This document shows, piece by piece, positions 60,523 to 64,000 of a DNA stretch of 64,000 nt (positions within the stretch are counted from its first letter, which is position 1; the number at the start of each line of letters is the position of its first letter). The notes under the pieces are model-generated. The model saw nothing but the letters and a program-made list of their open reading frames with translations. It did no database searches and was not told the DNA's origin. Source of the stretch: Limnoperna fortunei. Taxonomy: Eukaryota; Mollusca; Bivalvia; Mytilida; Modiolidae. The DNA is taken from contig OX104114.1 of the NCBI GenBank assembly GCA_944474755.1, positions 25,877,220 through 25,941,219 on the forward strand, in the 5' to 3' direction. The translations under genes were made by a program, and so were the position numbers.

Positions 60523-62127
60523 AAGTCTAGAGAATTATGCAACGATACAAATTTAAAGATGTTTCTACTAAAAAATGATTCTATTAATAAATATGACAAA
60601 ATTTTCGACCAACTGATGGCCTTCTTCAGTGTCAATATCAATCTATAATAAAATTTGGATACTGGTACATCAGCATCCTGTAGTGATGTGATCGGATCTG
60701 ATTTTATTGATCTTGAACTTTCTCGAATCACATCTATCAGTCTTTACATAAGGGAGTACTGTACAGTTATATAAACCATCTTATCTTTAACTTCTTGATA
60801 TTCATGAATTTATTGTTTATATTTTGAATGATATTTATTGTTTTTTGTTTATTCCATTGGGGTGTACAGAGCAGAGCTCTTTGATCCAGAATTTTTCTCG
60901 GGCCTCCCGTTCAGAGTCTCGCCACTTGCAGTTCTGCTCGATAATTAGGATTTTTATGTGATCAAAATCCTTTGGAGTGTGGTCGGGCAGTCTGAAGTGT
61001 TGGCTTACGGGCAGAAACTGTTTCTTAGTAAGGTCACTTCTGTGACCATTCAGTCGTTTGTGGAATGGCTGTTTGGACTCGCCGACATATTGTAAGCCAC
61101 AGATGGGGCACTCAAGAATGTAAATGACATTCGAGCTTTTGCAGTTAACAGTAGTAAATATTTTGTACTGTTTACCTGTGACTTTGCTGTTAAATGTAGA
61201 CGAGAGTTCCATATGTTTGCAACATTTGCAGCGTTTGTCACCACAAGACTGACTTCTGCCAGCGGCAGTGCTGGGCTTTGCAATCTCTGCTCGTACCAAT
61301 AAGTTGCGGAGACTGTTGGGTTGTTTAAACGCAACCATGGGGGGCTCTGGAAATATTCTTGACAATCTGGGATTTTTTTCAATCGATTTCCAATGTTCAC
61401 GAATGGTGCTAATTGTGTTTTTCAAACAAGGGTGGTAAGTTAGTACGCAGGGAACTCTATTGCATTTCGTTTTTTCTTTATATTGAAGAAGGGTACTCCT
61501 CGATGTCTGCTGTGCTTTTTCAAAATTCTTTTTGATGTTATTATTCTTGTACCCCCTTCTTCTAAGGTGTCCTTTTAATTTCCCTAGTCTCTTTTTAAAC
61601 GAATCGTCGGTGGAACAGATTCGTCGGAGTCTAAGAGCTTGACTATAAGGAATGCTCTTTGTCACATGAGGAGGATGACAGCTACTAGGTAAAAGGTATT
61701 GGTTGGTGTCTGTTGGTTTGGAATACAGGTCAGTAGACAACTCACCATTTGCGGATAAGGAGCTGGAAGTATCGAGGAAAGATATACTAGATTTTGAGAT
61801 TTCATAAGTAAATTTGATAGAGGGATGGATGTTATTGGCACGTGTGATAAAGTTTTGCAATCCCTCATCAGTATGTATCCACTTCATATCAACATCATCA
61901 ATAAACCTGTACCAAGACAGTGGTCTTTCAATAGACGATTGGAGAAGTTCTTTTTCTAATTTACCCATAAATATGTTGGCATATGATGGAGCCATTTTAG
62001 TTCCCATAGCTGTTCCATTTATTTGCAAGAAATGGTCTCCATTAAAAGTGAAGTTGTTCTTTTTTAGCACCAATGTCAGCATTGCGACTAAACATTCAGT
62101 CGGAGGATCTTTGACTGAACGACTTAT
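60523..62127 (-). mobile_element. Penelope-like element, 5'-truncated
   Basis: TA-delimited copy. The 5' end is cut inside the RT domain at (TA)n 62127-62137. The 3' UTR (60523-60834) holds 'gaaggccatcagttggtcga' and ends 'aattctctagacttat' at (TA)n near 60503-60522. Confidence 0.85.
60835..62082 (-). pseudogene. Penelope-like RT and GIY-YIG endonuclease (truncated)
   Basis: 415 codons from ATG at 62082; the frame continues upstream to the (TA)n, so the start is an internal Met. The RT keeps motif B (Gly-Thr-Ala-Met-Gly at 23-27, then A-P-S-Y-A-N) and motif C (F-I-D-D, 60-63). The N-terminal RT motifs, including the first catalytic Asp, are missing. After a basic linker comes a Cys cluster (C280, C285, C287, C288) and the GIY-YIG nuclease: I-Y-I at 320-322, Y-V-G at 332-334, R343, H347 and a Glu-rich helix near 389-397. 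PLEs use this nuclease for target nicking. The C-terminal two-thirds is uninterrupted, so the truncation seems recent. Alone it cannot be an active RT. Confidence 0.9.
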
Positions 62128-62410
62128 ATATATATATGTCTAGAAGATTATGCAACGATACAAATGACGGTGTTTCTTGTCAAAAATTTAGACAAAGACT
62201 GACAAACGAATGGCCTTAGTCATTGAATGTCAATATAAATAAATGACGTAAACAAGTCATAACATATTAATCTTAAACTTTCTCATTCCAACTTAACCCA
62301 AAATAGATGCTTTCCAGTCCGCCACCCGCGGACGTGCCGTGCTGTTACTTGGCTTTGCTCAAACATTCCAACAAGATGTATTCAATATTACCAAGGTGAC
62401 AAATTCATTA

Positions 62411-62452
62411 CGCCAGATGCGCGTTTCGTCTACTTAAGACTCATCAGTGGCG
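62411..62452 (-). ncRNA. Hammerhead ribozyme, unit 1 (stem III variant)
   Basis: Minus strand: stem I CGCCA/TGGCG, CTGATGA, stem II GTC-ttaagta-GAC, GAAA. Stem III reads CGCGCAT instead of CGCGCGT, weakening an already short stem, so cleavage is probably reduced. Confidence 0.8.
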
Positions 62453-62918
62453 TTTAACTCTAAATGCTTAAAGTGTTTTTTCATTTGGCGATGGAATAAT
62501 ATAAGTCCACTGGGATCGTGTAAATACACAATACAGGTAGTTCAAAATATTATATAAAAGTCTAAGGAATTTACCAACCAGTAAGCTTATTAAGTATCGG
62601 ATCGACAAACATGACGATACATCATAAACAAAAAATAATATATAAGTCTAGAAGATTAAGCAACGATACAAATGACGGTGTTTCTTGTCAAAAATTTAGA
62701 CAAAGACTGACAAACGAATGGCCTTAGTCATTGTATGTCAATATAAATAAATGACGTAAACAAGTCATAACATATTAATCTTAAACTTTTTCATTCCAAC
62801 TTAACCCAAAATAGATGCTTTCCAGTCCGCCACCCGCGGACGTGCCGTGCTGTTACTTGGCTTTGCTCAAACATTCCAACAAGATGTATTCAATATTACC
62901 AAGGTGACAAATTCATTA

Positions 62919-62960
62919 CGCCAGACGCGCGTTTCGTCTACTTAAGACTCATCAGTGGCG
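62919..62960 (-). ncRNA. Hammerhead ribozyme, unit 2
   Basis: All core elements intact: CGCCA | CTGATGA | GTC..GAC | GAAA | CGCGCGTC | TGGCG. Stem III is A-U plus C-G closing a four-base loop. Cleavage would fall after the C before TGGCG. Confidence 0.85.
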
Positions 62961-63426
62961 TTTAACTCTAAATGCTTAAAGTGTTTTTTCATTTGGCGAT
63001 GGAATAATATAAGTCCACTGGGATCGTGTAAATACACAATACAGGTAGTTCAAAATATTATATAAAAGTCTAAGGAATTTACCAACCAGTAAGCTTATTA
63101 AGTATCGGATCGACAAACATGACGATACAGCATAAACAAAAAATAATATATAAGTCTAGAAGATTATGCAACGATACAAATGACGGTGTTTCTTGTCAAA
63201 AATTTAGACAAAGACTGACAAACGAATGGCCTTAGTCATTGAATGTCAATATAAATAAATGACGTAAACAAGTCATAACATATTAATCTTAAACTTTCTC
63301 ATTCCAACTTAACCCAAAATAGATGCTTTCCAGTCCGCCACCCGCGGACGTGCCGTGCTGTTACTTGGCTTTGCTCAAACATTCCAACAAGATGTATTCA
63401 ATATTACCAAGGTGTCAAATTCATTA

Positions 63427-63468
63427 CGCCAGACGCGCGTTTCGTCTACTTAAGACTCATCAGTGGCG
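63427..63468 (-). ncRNA. Hammerhead ribozyme, unit 3
   Basis: Identical to unit 2 over the ribozyme, exactly 508 bases further on. Cleavage at units 2 and 3 would release a 508-nt monomer. Confidence 0.85.
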
Positions 63469-63603
63469 TTTAACTCTAAATGCTTAAAGTGTTTTTTCAT
63501 TTGGCGATGGAATAATATAAGTCCACTGGGATCGTGTAAATACACAATACAGGTAGTTCAAAATATTATATAAAAGTCTAAGGAATTTACCAACCAGTAA
63601 GCA

Positions 63604-63714
63604 ATAAATGACGTAAAGTGGCGGACTGGAAAGCATCTATTTTGGGTTAAGTTGGAATGAGAAAGTTTAAGATTAATATGTTATGACTTGTTCCTGGTTG
63701 GTAAATTCCTTAGA

Positions 63715-63718
<4 letters not shown>
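63604..63718 (+). repeat. Scrambled, partly inverted piece of the 508-bp unit
   Basis: 'aataaatgacgtaaa' is followed by an inverted block (about 63619-63692) matching 62260-62335, then inverted 'ttggtaaattccttagactt' and (TA)n. Confidence 0.8.
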
Positions 63719-63806
<88 letters not shown>

Positions 63807-63829
63807 ATACTGTCTATCATGGGAGGATT

Positions 63830-63876
<47 letters not shown>

Positions 63877-63902
63877 ATACTGTCTATCATGGGAGGATTT
63901 GT
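63719..63902. repeat. (TA)n arrays with a duplicated spacer
   Basis: TA repeats (63719-63804 and 63831-63872) are each followed by 'ccatactgtctatcatggga' + 'ggatttgta'. The Tyr-Ile ORFs here are artefacts. Confidence 0.9.
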
Positions 63903-64000
63903 AAATGTGTTTACAGTTTTTTCAATCCCTCATCATATTTGTACTCCTAGAGATCATTGTTTTCTTTATCGTTAATACTTTGTAATGTCTATATATATAT

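Larger units (their letters stand above)
62138..63603 (-). mobile_element. Three 508-bp hammerhead-containing tandem units
   Basis: Units start at 62138, 62646 and 63154 (exact 508-base period) and differ at few positions. On the minus strand each carries a hammerhead and ends with the Penelope-type 3' block 'ttgtatcgttgcataatctt' + 'ctagac'. An internal 'aattccttagacttttat' near 62565-62585 suggests the unit is itself composite. No ORF. These are either repeated PLE terminal repeats (pLTRs) or a non-autonomous retrozyme-like element. Confidence 0.8.

Noticed and set aside
63681..63975. Tyr-Ile repeat ORFs
   Set aside because: Read-through of (TA)n.

Overview
The window is AT-rich eukaryotic DNA made almost entirely of transposable elements and tandem repeats. 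I found no confidently intact host gene. The repeat families point to a bivalve mollusc, probably a mussel: a pearl-type (Helitron-like) element with ~158-bp core repeats and an ACGG microsatellite, tRNA-derived SINEs with a shared central domain, Penelope-like sequence with hammerhead ribozymes, and several LINE groups. The taxonomic call is inference from repeat style, not from a marker gene.

Layout. 0-5 kb: sparse, with one small frameshifted ORF and a few exon-like pieces. 5.3-8.1 kb: a decayed LINE split by a TA-flanked Penelope-type fragment. 8.9-24 kb: small repeats, including a 22-bp minisatellite, a ~290-bp hammerhead-bearing dimer, a pearl element (15.0-16.0 kb), covarying hairpins among ATT repeats (19.4-19.7 kb), a tRNA-derived SINE (22.7 kb) and MITEs. 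24.7-31.0 kb: a LINE with RNase H whose 5' part is inverted, followed by a 3' region holding an array of eleven stem-loops. 31-38 kb: SINE and pearl-like repeats, a LINE 3' end nested with a target-site duplication, foldback elements and a Crypton-like recombinase fragment. 39.0-43.9 kb: a second LINE with a coiled-coil ORF1 and an EN/RT ORF2 broken by two TAG stops and frameshifts. 45.4 kb: a CA array. 47.9-56.75 kb: an ~8.4-kb array of a 53-bp minisatellite, interrupted by MITEs and flanked by complementary tetranucleotide arrays. 58.8-63.9 kb: a TA-delimited cluster of a 457-bp tRNA-SINE tandem and palindrome, a truncated Penelope-like RT/GIY-YIG gene, and three 508-bp hammerhead-containing units.

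How the parts relate. The autonomous elements (RNase H LINE, second LINE, Penelope-like element) are all broken. The short elements look like parasites of such machinery. The 508-bp hammerhead units and the 457-bp tRNA-SINE units end in nearly the same 3' sequence as the Penelope-like element (TAGAC followed by TA repeats), which suggests shared retrotransposition machinery and TA-rich targets. The strongest candidates for something undescribed are the covarying stem-loop array in the LINE 3' region and this shared-terminus cluster.
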